DNA of 64,000 nt from Motacilla alba alba (Eukaryota; Chordata; Aves; Passeriformes; Motacillidae). A program made the position numbers and the translations under genes. The stretch is taken from assembly GCF_015832195.1 (NCBI RefSeq), contig NC_052021.1, positions 25,340,286-25,404,285 on the forward strand, given 5' to 3'. How positions within the stretch are numbered: position 1 is the stretch's first letter; the number at the start of each line of letters is the position of its first letter. Below are positions 1-10,980 of the stretch, piece by piece. The notes beneath the pieces were generated by a model that did no database searches, was not told the origin of the DNA, and saw nothing but the letters and a program-made list of their open reading frames with translations.

Positions 1-1044
1 AAAAAAGTAACCATATTGACAGAATCTGTGACAAAATATGTTCATAATTGTTATTGTTTGGAGCAAGAGAATGAACTTCTTTTTGACACAATATAAAAGC
101 TGTCATTCTGTGATTTTATACAGAAAAAATATTCTATGTTTATGTAGGAGTGAGAAGGGAAACACTATAAACTTCCATATAAAATATTGATGGGATGAGC
201 CTTTTCAGGATTCACACAGCAGATTCTGGGTTTAATTAGTAACATGACATAGATCTGGGTGGGTGAGGCACAAAGGGAGTTTATCAGCACTGCCAAGCAG
301 CCAACATTTCTCTCATCCAAGATACTAAGGAACTTGCAGACTCGGAGAAAAAAGGTAAGAAAGAGATTTCAATAATGTGGTTCCCTCCTTTTTTTTGTGC
401 AAATTGCTGTGAGTCAGCAGTAATACTGAAATGAAACCAGCAGCTGAAGATTTTATCATGCCACGCATGACTCACCAATGGACTCCATTTCCCATGGCAA
501 ACATCCGAGAAGAAAAGGCTTCAGAAGGAGATTAACTCAAATCATGAAGGCAATGTCTGCTGGGTACTGTCAAACATGATGGTCCAGATGCAACAACTGA
601 CCCAGGAATTTATTTCCTGGATACCTGATTCTAGAAGCTGAAGGCATACTTTGTATACGCATATATTTACTTTTACTCATATATATATATGGGTGTATGT
701 GTTAAGAATTTATTTTCTCTTTTACACAATGCTGTTATATGTCTTCAGACAGCTCTCAGCCACCCTTGGCCATTGCTAAGGTTAGATGTGCTAGATTGAC
801 CTGTTACCTTACTGGTGCACAGAGCTGTGACCTGGAAAATGCTCAGCACTGATTTTGTGGGAGCCTCGGGAGATTACAGATCCCTATTCCACCTTTCCTT
901 CTTTTACCACACCTGCATGATCAGGGAGCAGCCCATTTCAATACCTACACATTTATTAATTTCTGCTCTCTGCAAGCCTGCAGCCTCTCTAAGGATCCCC
1001 GTGGTGCTGTGTGAGAGCACCCAGTCCTTCTGCCCACTGCTCAC
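1..1044 (-). other. SORCS3: Intron downstream of exon M (partial)
   Basis: Intronic by position. The next exon should begin with a base completing Cys, then a tract like DYGYERH; I searched the minus strand down to position 1 and did not find it. It holds a short AT-rich TATA run near 673-690 and nothing else recognisable. Confidence 0.75.
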
Positions 1045-1175
1045 CAGTCAAAGTCTGCCTCTGTGCACACGCAGGGCTCCGAGGTCATAGCCCCAGCATA
1101 TTTCCCTTGCATGCATTTCTTCTCTGACTTGCGCTTCCTGTAGATCCTTTTTGCTCCCATGATGCAGGCTTCTCC
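1045..1175 (-). CDS. SORCS3: SORCS3 exon M: 10CC module
   Basis: The exon has 131 bp: residues 445-487 plus the first two bases (TG) of the next codon, probably Cys488. The acceptor is gtttccag before GGA GAA and the donor TG followed by gtgagc. It encodes GEACIMGAKRIYRKRKSEKK, then CMQGKYAGAMTSEPCVCTEADFD. Cys448, Cys465, Cys479 and Cys481, together with the split codon, are cysteines 2-6 of the 10CC module, which packs under the propeller and shapes ligand binding in sortilin-type receptors. The basic stretch KRIYRKRKSEKK is a feature of SorCS3 as I remember it and is absent from SorCS1. Confidence 0.96.
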
Positions 1176-2897
1176 CTGGAAACAAAGCCAGAAACAGTTC
1201 TTGACGCCCACCAGGCTGTTTGTGTCACCTGGTGTTTCCAAGCCTGTGCAATGGGAGGTGTTACTCGAGGGAAGAGGATGGGAGCCAAATGCCATCTCAG
1301 TACACTGGAGTTAATTAAAGTTACTGGAGCTCTAACTGAAACTAAATCAACTTTTCCAATACACACTAAGAAATTATCTGAGATTACTTATATATCTTAC
1401 TCAGTTCTGAATTTCTTCCAAAGCCCATAAACATTTGATACAGGCCCATTTCACAGCAACTGAAAACATGGTCTGATTCCTCTGCAATCTGAGGCACACA
1501 GCAGGTTTATTTGTTTGGTCTGACCTCTCTGGGAATATTTTCATTCAGTAGAAACTTGTAATGTGTGTTTATGTAAATACTCCCCATGGCTGAGTTTGGT
1601 TTTAGGGGGTTTGACTTGTTATGTAGATGCTAAAACTTCCCATCTTCAGCACCCTGCTTAATATTTCTATCTAGGGAACAAGCTCAGCCTTGCAATTTCA
1701 GTGGAAAGGAATTCAAAAGGCAAGAGTACACAGAAGCCTTCCTAAAAATAGTTCTGCAAGCTCTAAATCCAATATTCTCAAAGAAACACTGCAAAATCCT
1801 TGCTATTTTTGCTTATGCAAGCACAATAAAGCAACAAACAAAAATACAGTGGAGTCTCACTTATTACCTTTTATGCTGTTAAAATCGTTGTGGAAATTTT
1901 TTTCATAGCTTTGATTTGATTATTTGATGGCATGAAACAAAAGGGCCTGAATAGCAACTGGTCTAAAACGCTGTGCTTCCTTGAAATTCAATGCTGTACT
2001 GATTTTCAGCATCTAAAGATCTAAGTAATAACTGGTATTTTTAGTGTAGAGTATGAGCAGATAGTCTGAGTCAAGCTACTTTCATTTCATATTCATTATT
2101 AAATTCTTGCCCAGCAAGATATATACAGAAAGACAACCTTTGATGATATAAATGTGTGCTTTGCTCCAGACTTCAGTGGAGCCTGTGGTGTTTATATAAC
2201 CACAGAATTTGGGCCATATTTTATTCTAACCTGATGAAACATAGGCTGTTGTGTCTTGGCAGAGCTGGGAAGGTGCCCTGAGGCAGGTGCAGGCACTGTG
2301 CAGAGCAGCTCACCTTGCTGGGCATGAATTCCATGGCTCAGAGGGTGATGCAGCAGCTGCATCCAGGATGCACAGGGCAGGGCATGGGGGACAATGAATT
2401 GGAGATTAAAGTGCCCAACTCCCACAGCAGAGAGAAACAGAACAGGAATGAAACCAAGTGAACAAGAAATGAGGCTAAGAGGGCCAGAAGTGGGAGAAAC
2501 AAATGCAAAACAACTAGAATGGTCTTAAGACACTGGCTCTGAGGACACAGAATGATGGAGAAAAAGGAGATAAGGATGGGAAAATTGGATGAGATGTGTA
2601 AGAGTGAAGGAGTTCAGGTCTCAGTGGCAGTTCTTCTGCTGTTGTTGTATTGTTTCAAGTCTGCATAAGTCTGAGCTAATTGTCTGTGTGCAGGATGACA
2701 CCCAAAATGCAGCTGTTCATCCTTCAGGGATCACAGAGTCTCAATGTGAGGCCAATACACCAGTGCAACAGAACAGACCCAGCCAGTAAGGAACGAGCTG
2801 ACACCAAACTGTTAGGAGAAGATATTGGATTGTGCTGATCTTGAACTGTAGGATCATTGGCTACTTCAGGTCCCATCCCAGCATCCTCACTTCTCAC
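1176..2897 (-). other. SORCS3: Intron between exons L and M (1.7 kb)
   Basis: No repeat family or structured element stands out in this intron. Confidence 0.85.
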
Positions 2898-3015
2898 CTG
2901 GCTATGGAGCTGCCAAGGCCTGTAGTCCTCTTCCTCACATCTCCGATCAAAGATGGACTTGTAGTCTACTTTCACCAGCTGCCACTCTGAGCGGTGGCTG
3001 AAATGTCCAAACACA
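2898..3015 (-). CDS. SORCS3: SORCS3 exon L: end of VPS10 propeller, start of 10CC
   Basis: The exon is 118 bp: the last base of Thr405 and residues 406-444, ending in phase 0. The acceptor is gcatcctgcag and the donor CAG followed by gtgaga. The peptide VFGHFSHRSEWQLVKVDYKS ends the propeller. IFDRRCEEEDYRPWQLHSQ begins the cysteine-rich 10CC module with Cys431, the first of its ten cysteines. SorCS1 as recalled has FSLRSEWQ and FSRHCTKED at these places. Confidence 0.96.
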
Positions 3016-3991
3016 CTGCAGGATGCAGCAGGAACAACACACAGTAAAAGGAAGTCTGGTAGTTACAGAGGTACAGTCACGACAATTTCCAACAGAGATC
3101 ACTTGCTTTAAGAGTGAGAGTCCTACTCATTTTCACTGGACTGATAAAGTGAAACTTAGCCTGACGAATATCTGTAACCCTATTAGAAACTGCAAAATTG
3201 CATGGAGCTTTCATTCTGTTCCCTAAGACCCTCCCACTTATGATAATACCCCAAATGACTCCACTTGAAGAGTCAAGAGAAGACTTGATGTGGGGCTGGA
3301 GACAGTAATACCTTCAAGAGTTTTATCTGAGTTTTAAGCTTCGGGAATCCTTTCCATGCAAATTAAATCAGAACCTGAAGGAAAATTCTTCATACATCTT
3401 TATTAGCTAAGGTTAGTTTCCAAGCCACATATTCTGCTTATTACAGGTCAGTCAGAAATACTTCTTGTTTTTACAAATCTGATTTCAGATAAAATATCAC
3501 AGTTTCTGGCATACTGAGTCCAGATTTATGCATCATGCAGAACTCAGCATACCACATTGAAACGAAACATAATTTTTCATGAGTCAGCCTCGAGGCAACA
3601 TTTTGTCATTCATTTTTACAAAAGAATGTCTTCACTTATCTGTGTCTCATTAAAAAAAAAAGAATGTAGCAGCAAAAACACAGTTATAAAAAATACCTTA
3701 CCATTTTTCTTTCAAATATTAATCTGTCAACAGTAACTCTGCTTTATATCACATTCAATTTGAGGAGTCAGGTTTCATGCTGATAAGCTAAGTGATAATG
3801 TGTTTGCAGCTTGCATGGAACCGTGTTGCTAATCCCTCAGTTGTATCACAAATAAATTGATGATTTAGCAACAGAAGACTGCACTCTTGGCTGCAGATTG
3901 TACTTGGTTTGGTCCCCAACCAGAAATGCCACTGTTCCAAAATACAACCTGTGGTTCACCTCCACAGCACCTTTATGGCATGCTCACTTAC
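3016..3991 (-). other. SORCS3: Intron between exons K and L (976 bp)
   Basis: AT-rich intron with a 10-base A-run near 3652. No recognisable element is present. Confidence 0.85.
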
Positions 3992-4099
3992 GTCATGATG
4001 AGGGTTTCCTCTCCAGGCTCCCCTAAAACTCCATCTACAAACAGTGGGAGGGATGTGAAACTGTACTTGCTCCAAGATCTCCCTTCATCAAAACTTAAC
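3992..4099 (-). CDS. SORCS3: SORCS3 exon K: VPS10 domain, Asp-box
   Basis: The exon has 108 bp: the last base of Trp369, residues 370-404, and two bases of Thr405. The acceptor is tcctctag and the donor AC followed by gtaagt. It encodes LSFDEGRSWSKYSFTSLPLF, then VDGVLGEPGEETLIM. SFDEGRSW (371-378) is an Asp-box with Asp373, Gly375 and Trp378 present. The plus-strand open frame covering this exon is a shadow. Confidence 0.95.
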
Positions 4100-4841
4100 C
4101 TAGAGGAGAAAGCAGAATTAGTGTCTTCTTTCCTTACTCTCCTATTTTACTCAAAGGGATTCTCTAGTCCACTACAGCTGCTATGGAGAAGTGGAAAACA
4201 GCTTCTCTTATGGGATTTTGATTTTTTGGTCCTTTAAATAACTATTTTTTGGGGAAGCATCATAAATCAGAGCATTGATCAAGCTTGTCTGGCATCATAC
4301 CACTAACCCATGAACAATATTTAAGAGGTAAAAACTAGAATTTATGTCAAAGATTGATGCTCAAAGGGCAAAATGTATCCTAAGCATAAGATTTTTTAAA
4401 AAATAAACAAGTGATTTTGAACATCTGTTTTTTGAATCCCCAGTATAAAACATTTTGAAGTTAGCTTTCTGGAGGATGAGTTTCTTCAGAGCAGCAGTCC
4501 CCCCTGTGGGGAGTGTAAGTGAAAGCCTGGAACCACTCATCATATCTTAAAACTCGGGTCTGGGTGTTTCAGATTCTGATATGACACTAACTGTGGTGGA
4601 AGTAAATAATACAGAAAAGCACAAAGCTATACTCTGCCTCCTCACTCAGGAGTGCTAACTGCACTTTCGTATTATCAGTTACATAACCCTGAATGTATTC
4701 AACAAAATGCTGGTGGTGCATAAGTGCTGACTGCACACAGAAGGCAAGTTCATCAATAATTCTGAAAATTATGAAAAAGGACTACATTTGTAACTTAATG
4801 AGAGATGAAAGCATAAACCATATATACACACATGCACACAA

Positions 4842-4906
<65 letters not shown>

Positions 4907-5173
4907 TTATAAATAAACAAATCCAAAAAGCCAAGCTGTGGTCAGTAAAGAGTGTTGTAGAATTACACTGATGATATCTCAGATCTGGCCAAGCCAAAAT
5001 TATGTAAACTGTAATTTCCAGGATTTCTTAGCTTTATCTGACCTAATGTTTGCCAGTATCTTAACGAATACTTTCTAGATTAGGGCTGCAGAAGACTGGA
5101 TGCATACTAAGTGCCTACTTCCTGGCATCTGGAAAGAGGGACAGCAGCCATTTAGCACAAATGGAGTCATTAC
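4100..5173 (-). other. SORCS3: Intron between exons J and K (1.1 kb)
   Basis: The main content is the compound CA/TA/TATG microsatellite at 4821-4909. The rest is plain AT-rich intron. Confidence 0.9.
4821..4909. repeat. Compound microsatellite (CA)n-(TA)n-(TATG)n
   Basis: Three adjoining pure runs can be read: CA repeats to about 4863, TA repeats to about 4879, then about seven units of TATG/GTAT to about 4907. The frames through it give low-complexity peptides and are not genes. It lies in the intron between exons J and K and is likely length-polymorphic. Confidence 0.95.
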
Positions 5174-5265
5174 CAGAGGTGTCTGATAGGCAGAGATGTG
5201 TGTTTCATGGCAACGAGTACTCCACCTTGATCCAGGTACAGAACACTGTGCTCTTCCTCAAAGAT
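5174..5265 (-). CDS. SORCS3: SORCS3 exon J: VPS10 domain
   Basis: The exon has 92 bp: residues 339-368 plus two bases of Trp369. The acceptor is ttttttttcag before ATC TTT and the donor TG followed by gtaatg. It encodes IFEEEHSVLYLDQGGVLVAM, then KHTSLPIRHL. The SVLYLDQGGVLVAMKHTSLPIRHL wording is that of SorCS3; SorCS1 as recalled reads NVWFLDWGGALVAMKHTPLPVRHL. No in-frame ATG begins it, so it depends on splicing evidence, which is consistent on both sides. Confidence 0.95.
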
Positions 5266-6448
5266 CTGAAAAAAAAATTTATATTTAAACCTGTTATCCT
5301 TAGTGTCAAGAAAATGTCACAGTTCTTTAAGTAGGATCATGACACGGGACAGTTATGGGCTAGGAAAATTATAAAGTAGAGGAAATTATAGATCTATTTC
5401 CTGGACTCCATTTTTTATTGTTTGAGCATTTTTTCCCCACAGTTTTTCCAGGTCCATGGAAAATTTATTCTTCTGTTGCTTGACAGAAAGTTAGAAATAT
5501 GATTTTTTTGCAAGGATCAATAATTTCCCTCCTTTCGATGACAAATTTTTGTTTAAAGAAGAATTTCATGTGTTCGCACAGGTCTGGACCCATCTCAAAT
5601 AATTGATTTAGACAGAAAATGAGGCTGGTCAAACACTGCAAAATAATTAGATTCTTGGATTATCAAATATTGGAAAATATTTTCTCTTATATTGTCTTTT
5701 TTGTATTAACTTTCTGCAAACATCTGCTCTACAGTCTATAAAGTAGCATTTGTTAGTCTGAGAAAGTTACTCTTGGACTTGATATCCCATTCAGAAAATA
5801 GGAATAAGAGAATTTCCTGATCTGAGGATAAACACATTAGAGGGTATTTCTTAACAGGTGAGACTCCACTAAATATTGGGAACCAGATATAATTTCATCA
5901 TCCAGTCTCTTTCCACAGATAGGTAGCTTTGGAACAAGGCAAACTGAATTTTTTGGGTTTTTTTAATTTTGACTTTTTCTGCAAAATAATCCATTTAAAT
6001 GGACAACAAACTTTGGACAACTCAGCTTAGGTGAAGAGAGTGTCAGCTGAAGTGAGAAAAAGTAGACCAGTGAAACTGCTGAATTTTTGGTAAGTACAGT
6101 CATGGACAAAAAAAAAATAGTTTGGTTGGCATGAGGGATTTACAACAGTAAAAGGCAACACTTTCTCTCCTCTTATTCTTCATAATTTATTCTGTTCTCT
6201 TTGCTATGGGGTTAAACTGAAGTCAAACTCTGAGCAGAATAATAAAAATAATTTTCTGTTATATGAAGTCTAGCAGCATATTCAGTCTTTCTCTTTGAAC
6301 ATGTGTACCTTTGAGAAGTTTACTCTTTCATAAAAGGTTTGCAAAAAGCTACCCTGAACAAAATGAAACAAAAAGTAAGTGACAGATTGAATCTACTTTT
6401 ATGACATTTCCTGATTCGTATTTAAACCAGTGATTCTGTGTCATTTAC
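5266..6448 (-). other. SORCS3: Intron between exons I and J (1.2 kb)
   Basis: AT-rich intronic sequence with short A and T runs. I see no repeat family, conserved structure or gene in it. Confidence 0.85.
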
Positions 6449-6525
6449 CTGCCTCCAAGTGTTCCCAGCATCAGAAGTAACAAACATGCTGATGTCATTG
6501 TCTGACAGCTCAGTGCCTATATTAC
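6449..6525 (-). CDS. SORCS3: SORCS3 exon I: VPS10 domain, canonical Asp-box
   Basis: The exon is 77 bp: two bases that complete Gly313 and residues 314-338, ending in phase 0. The acceptor is catcttacag and the donor CAG followed by gtaaat. The peptide is NIGTELSDNDISMF, then VTSDAGNTWRQ. TSDAGNTW (329-336) is the cleanest Asp-box in the window, with Asp331, Gly333, Thr335 and Trp336 all in place. Confidence 0.96.
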
Positions 6526-6981
6526 CTGTAAGATGAGCACTGGTTAGTGAAGGAACCCTCTCAGAAACAGCACGATAAGCAAATCAGGGGAGTAAATGTG
6601 TTTATTTATTTTGCAGCTGAACTTCTGGGTTTGAGAGGAAAATGAGAGGGAAGGGGGAAGAGGGAAAGCATTTCAATTTGAAAAAGAAATATATAAAAGA
6701 CCCAATATATACAACTCTACACACCTCTACAGGGAAATACCCTGATTTGATCTTATGCTTCCAGGAGTAGAGGGCAAGACATGACCTCCTCTGTCTTGAA
6801 GGCCAGTTTCCATAAAAAGCATATGACAACCTAAAGGCCTATAAGGATTTTCATTTGACAGCCTGTCTTCTTTCACAGTACTTGTGGTGTGACACCCCAG
6901 AGCCACCCAACACCCTCCACAAATTCCAGAGTTTGTCCAGGTTTCCACATCAAACACAGGGAATTTTTAAATGTTTCATAC
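6526..6981 (-). other. SORCS3: Intron between exons H and I (456 bp)
   Basis: This is the shortest intron in the window. It is AT-rich, with A/G-rich plus-strand sequence around 6630-6700, and no element was recognised. Confidence 0.9.
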
Positions 6982-7084
6982 CTGAAGCTACAATAATACT
7001 GGGGGCAGTGTCTCGGCTGGCAATGTTTCCTGAGGTGTAGGGGTTGTCTGAGACCTTCAAGTGAAGATGAAGGGAGCAATAGGG
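6982..7084 (-). CDS. SORCS3: SORCS3 exon H: VPS10 domain
   Basis: The exon has 103 bp: residues 279-312 plus the first base of Gly313. The acceptor is tctccatag before CCC TAT TGC and the donor G followed by gtatga. The peptide PYCSLHLHLKVSDNPYTSG continues into NIASRDTAPSIIVAS. Cys281 lies close in sequence to Cys276 of exon G. The NPY tract is not a glycosylation sequon because Pro follows Asn. SorCS1, as recalled, reads FCSLHLHLQLSENPYSSG here, so the paralogue call again favours SorCS3. Confidence 0.95.
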
Positions 7085-8777
7085 CTATGGAGAAAGGGGA
7101 AATAAAAGTAAAAAGCAGACACAACAATGTATGCTCCTATTTCAACAGGCCTAGAAACATTCATTGTCTTTCTGGATTTCCTCCTAATCTCTGCATTTAG
7201 TAACCCTTAGATGGGCACAGCCACTTTGCCATCATTTTCTGACACAACCCATTCCCAGTGGGAAAGTGATGCAGGCTGAAACCCTCTTCCAAGGACCACA
7301 TCTTTGAGGCTGTACCTGAAAGAAGGGGACCAGGCTTGCACAGGCAGATGATGGTAAGGGCTGCCTGAGGCTCCTGGCTCCTACTCTGTGAGAAGCAATC
7401 ATGCAGATTGGTGCAGATAGGAAATGACTCTGAGCAGCACTACCCAAGCTATCTCTGAAACAAGCAATTTAACCCTACTGGTGTGGTGCTGAATCACCAC
7501 TAATTAGCCAAGAAAAAAACTTATTTCATATCATCTCTTAACTCTTTTTGACATATGACTGTTCTGAAATGCACTGAAATAAGTACAAAGAAGTATCAAG
7601 ACTGGAAAGTGTTCATTTCAAATTTAAAGCAAAGCTTCATTGCCCATCTGGATGTGACCTTTAAGATTTCAATACAAATACATCCATGGAAACCTTACCT
7701 ATTTGCTATTGATTTTGTATGCTGGGTACTCAGGTAAGACACGAGTGGTACAGAATAAATCAGCTGAGCTAGAAGGTAAGACAGATGGGCAGATTTTCAA
7801 AGCTGCCATTACAATTTCCTCCAAATCTGTAATGTGATATTTTCTGAAAATTTCTGAATACTATTTCCTTCACTCGGGTTTTATTTCCAGAATTTTTTTT
7901 TCTTTCAAACCTCATGAAGAGTCCTTCATGAAACAGGCTAAAGGAGGAGCAAGGGAAAAATACTGGCAAGAAAACCTGAAGCAAACTGACCCAATCAAGG
8001 TGGACATCACACAGAAGCAGAACTGGAGCAAAGGCCATGCTTCAGCTTGCCCAGCTCTGAAAGAGAAAGCAGGGCTGTGCAGAGAGTCCTTCAGGCTCAA
8101 AGGAGGCAGGTTTTCCTGAATAGCATCAGCTGCCTAAAGGCTACATCTGCACCCCCAAGAGCCTAGCAGGCCTCCTCTGTAGGAGACCTAGTCTCATAGG
8201 TCACCAGAGGAAGGCCACTTATCCATCCCATCTCAAAACAGGTGAATAGGGCTGAAATGACAATTCCCCTATGGAGAAAGGCAGGGTTCTTCTAGCAAAG
8301 GCAAATGAGGGTGCTGAGGAGAGATGGGAGCTCTCACTTATGTGAGACAGGAAAAGGGGACGTGGGCTGTGCAGCAGGGAGCACGAGCTGCCAAGTGGAA
8401 TGTACTGAGCAGCCTAACTCCAAGTGACAGCCTCGCGAGGGCAGCCGCTGGAGCAGCCCGGGGCACTGGGAGGGAGTGGGAAACAAATGGAGCTGACATG
8501 AATGCAGGAAGTGGAAAAGCACTGCAAGAGCATGTACTCTTTCCTTTTACATTTTGATAGGTTGTGAGAAGACTAAATAGAAAACATATTTTTAAAACTA
8601 ACATACTCCAAGCTCACTTCAGCATTTTGAAGACAGAATCTAATGGCAACTCAGCCAATTCCTAACTCAGATGAGACCTTGTTAAGATTCAATCTTTGTG
8701 CTACCAGAGGTTTCCTTTCAAATTTATCTCATTTCACAGATATAGAAATGGAATATATCTCTCCAATATTAAAAGCC

Positions 8778-8807
8778 AGGCCATCTGTCTAAGCAGACAG
8801 ATGGTCT
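8778..8807. other. Perfect 10-bp hairpin with extended stem
   Basis: CCATCTGTCT (8781-8790) and AGACAGATGG (8795-8804) are exact inverted copies around a 4-base loop. A G-T pair, then G-C and A-T pairs, extend the stem to 8778-8807. Further A and T stretches flank the stem. The function is unknown. Confidence 0.8.
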
Positions 8808-9865
8808 TTTTAGTGGCATGAATTCTTACTGGTTGGACTGCTGTAATGCTTAGAGTCTCTAGTGGCAACTGGGTGTGGTGTGAAAGCCAACCTTTCCACA
8901 ATTATCCAAACACCTGAAGTTACTGCCCATGGCCACCCCACATCCTTGACTGTGTTAGCATTCTCTTTCTCATTCCCCTGTACACCTTCTCCATATCTGT
9001 CCTTATATACTCATCAACAGATATTTTTCCAGCTGTTTTATGTTCTGCTGGTCCTTTTGTGTTCCTCCTCCAGCTCCCATAGCTTAATTCACATATAGAC
9101 ATCTCACTCGTTTTCAGAATTTCCATCAATTGTCTCTGTCCTTTTTGTTGTTACCAACAGGCTACTAAAATCATTACTATCACCAGAATCACAGGTTTGG
9201 GTTTCCCTGTCATTGCCTTGTTCCCATCTGTGCTAACTGTTGTACAGCCACCAAGGGGAAGGCAATCCACATCATGGAGCATTTACACTCTAGACAGAAG
9301 ATAAAGCACAGGTGATAAAGCCCATTGCTCTGCCCACTGCCACAACTTTTACAATTATGCTGGAGTTCATTACTTGCTTCCTAATATTTTCAAGCCAACA
9401 CTCTTATGGTCCCCCCTCAGGAAACTCATCAGTCCATCCTCAGTAAAATTTCTCATAAACATCCACAAACCCACTTTTGGCTGTTCTGCGAAGCCTACCT
9501 GAACTGTCTCCAATGGCAGGACACAATACAAACCAGCTATTAGTGGCTGTCCCTCATTGGAAGTGGGAGAAAGTATAATAAATAACACAAAGATGATGCT
9601 GGTCACCATTCACAAACCTAGGGATAGTCACAGTATTTGCTCATCTGCAATAGCAAGGAACAATGAAAAGAGATAAACACTTCCAAGAGAGATATTCAAA
9701 ACACCTCACTTAGATGCTTAAAATACTCTGTAGCAGAGGGCATAAAGGTCCCCCTTTATGAAAAGAGGGTCTTTGTCCTGAAATCCTTGTAAATTTCTAT
9801 GGAAAAGACAAACAAAATGTGGGAGGGAATAAACAGATGTCTGGGGAAGCGAGGCACAAAGAAAA

Positions 9866-9970
9866 TATATGACTTTCCCAAGTCACATAGGAAATTTGAG
9901 ATAGACCCAAAAATTGAATCAAGATTCTCCTGAGATTCAGCCCTGTGTTTGAACCACAAGTCCATCCCTG
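9866..9970 (-). repeat. MIR-like (CORE-SINE) fossil
   Basis: The plus strand reads gactttcccaagtcacatag, then gaaattgagataga-like text, then tctcctgagattcagccctg and gtttgaaccacaagtcc. This follows the reverse complement of the MIR/CORE-SINE core (gacttgcccaaggtcacaca ... gaacccaggtctcctga ... ccctgtgctctaaccac) closely but with many changes, so the element is on the minus strand. The family assignment is from memory of the consensus. Confidence 0.55.
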
Positions 9971-10960
9971 AAAGCTAATTGATTAACTCTACCAGGCAGA
10001 TGCTCATCTCTTGCCAGACAGAACTACTCAGTTAACCACTTCACAACACATGGTAAGTATTGAACTAAATCAGCATCTTTGGAATAAAATACCTTGGCAG
10101 CTATTTCATGAAGATTAAGTATATTCATGTTAGAATACAAATGGTATCAACAAGAAAAACAAAACCCTGGGATTTGATGAAATTTCACTGCTTTCCTTCT
10201 TCCTCATTATTTAGAGCTGTCTCACAAAAAATGCAAAGAAATTCTGAGTCCTTTTGAAAAACCACCTCATGTGTACTGCCAGTAGAGGGATGGTTTTGTC
10301 TGGCTCACCCTGTGCTTCAACCAGATTTTTTCCTAACCTCCTTAGCCAACAACTTAGCTGCTATGTACTTACTTCTGTTTTAATTCTCACTTAGTTTAGG
10401 TTTAAAGACCCAATGCACAGAGCACACAGCACTGCACTCGCAGGCTGGGGACTGTGCTGTCACTCTGGGAAATGGCAGATCCCATTTTGCCAATGAGCTG
10501 GAACATACGTCATTGCTGAGACCTGAGCTACTGCTGGAGACAATTATGCTGAAAGCAGCAGTGGGAAAGCATTAGTACTGCTGTGCAGCAAGGATGGGAG
10601 CTACACTACACGTACAATGGACTATGAAGAATTCACTTATCTGTGCCATAAGGAAAAGCAAGATCGTGTCAGGAACAGTTATGTCTAGAAGGAGAAGGAG
10701 CAATTGACATAAGAAGGTAAAACTAGTGATGCAGGGGTGGCTAAAGAGGTGAGTGGAGTTTGTGAAGTGTTTTAAATGCTAAGCTATGTCACACTGACAA
10801 GGAACAGAATTGCCTCAAAGCAGAGGAAAATTCCTTTTCTCTGCTTTTTCCTCAGCAGAAAGCTCTTATGGATCCCGGACTTATTTCCAGGAATGTAAAC
10901 TTAGAGTGCTAATGCTTCAAAAACTTTCCTATCACTCCCAGCTTCTGTGGTTTATTCTCT

Positions 10961-10980
10961 AATTATTATTAATAATAATT
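10961..10980. repeat. 20-bp perfect AT palindrome
   Basis: AATTATTATT is followed directly by its reverse complement AATAATAATT. It is pure AT and may be chance or a small TAA repeat turning on itself. Confidence 0.7.

Noticed and set aside
1..1044. The next 10CC exon downstream of exon M
   Set aside because: No segment beginning with a base completing Cys and then a DYGYERH-like peptide was found before the window edge.
3887..4237. Plus-strand frame of 116 codons
   Set aside because: It is the antisense shadow of exon K and its flanks.
8420..8480. Small CpG-containing GC-rich patch as a promoter
   Set aside because: It is under 100 bases with only a few CpG pairs and is deep inside the gene; no other promoter feature is present.
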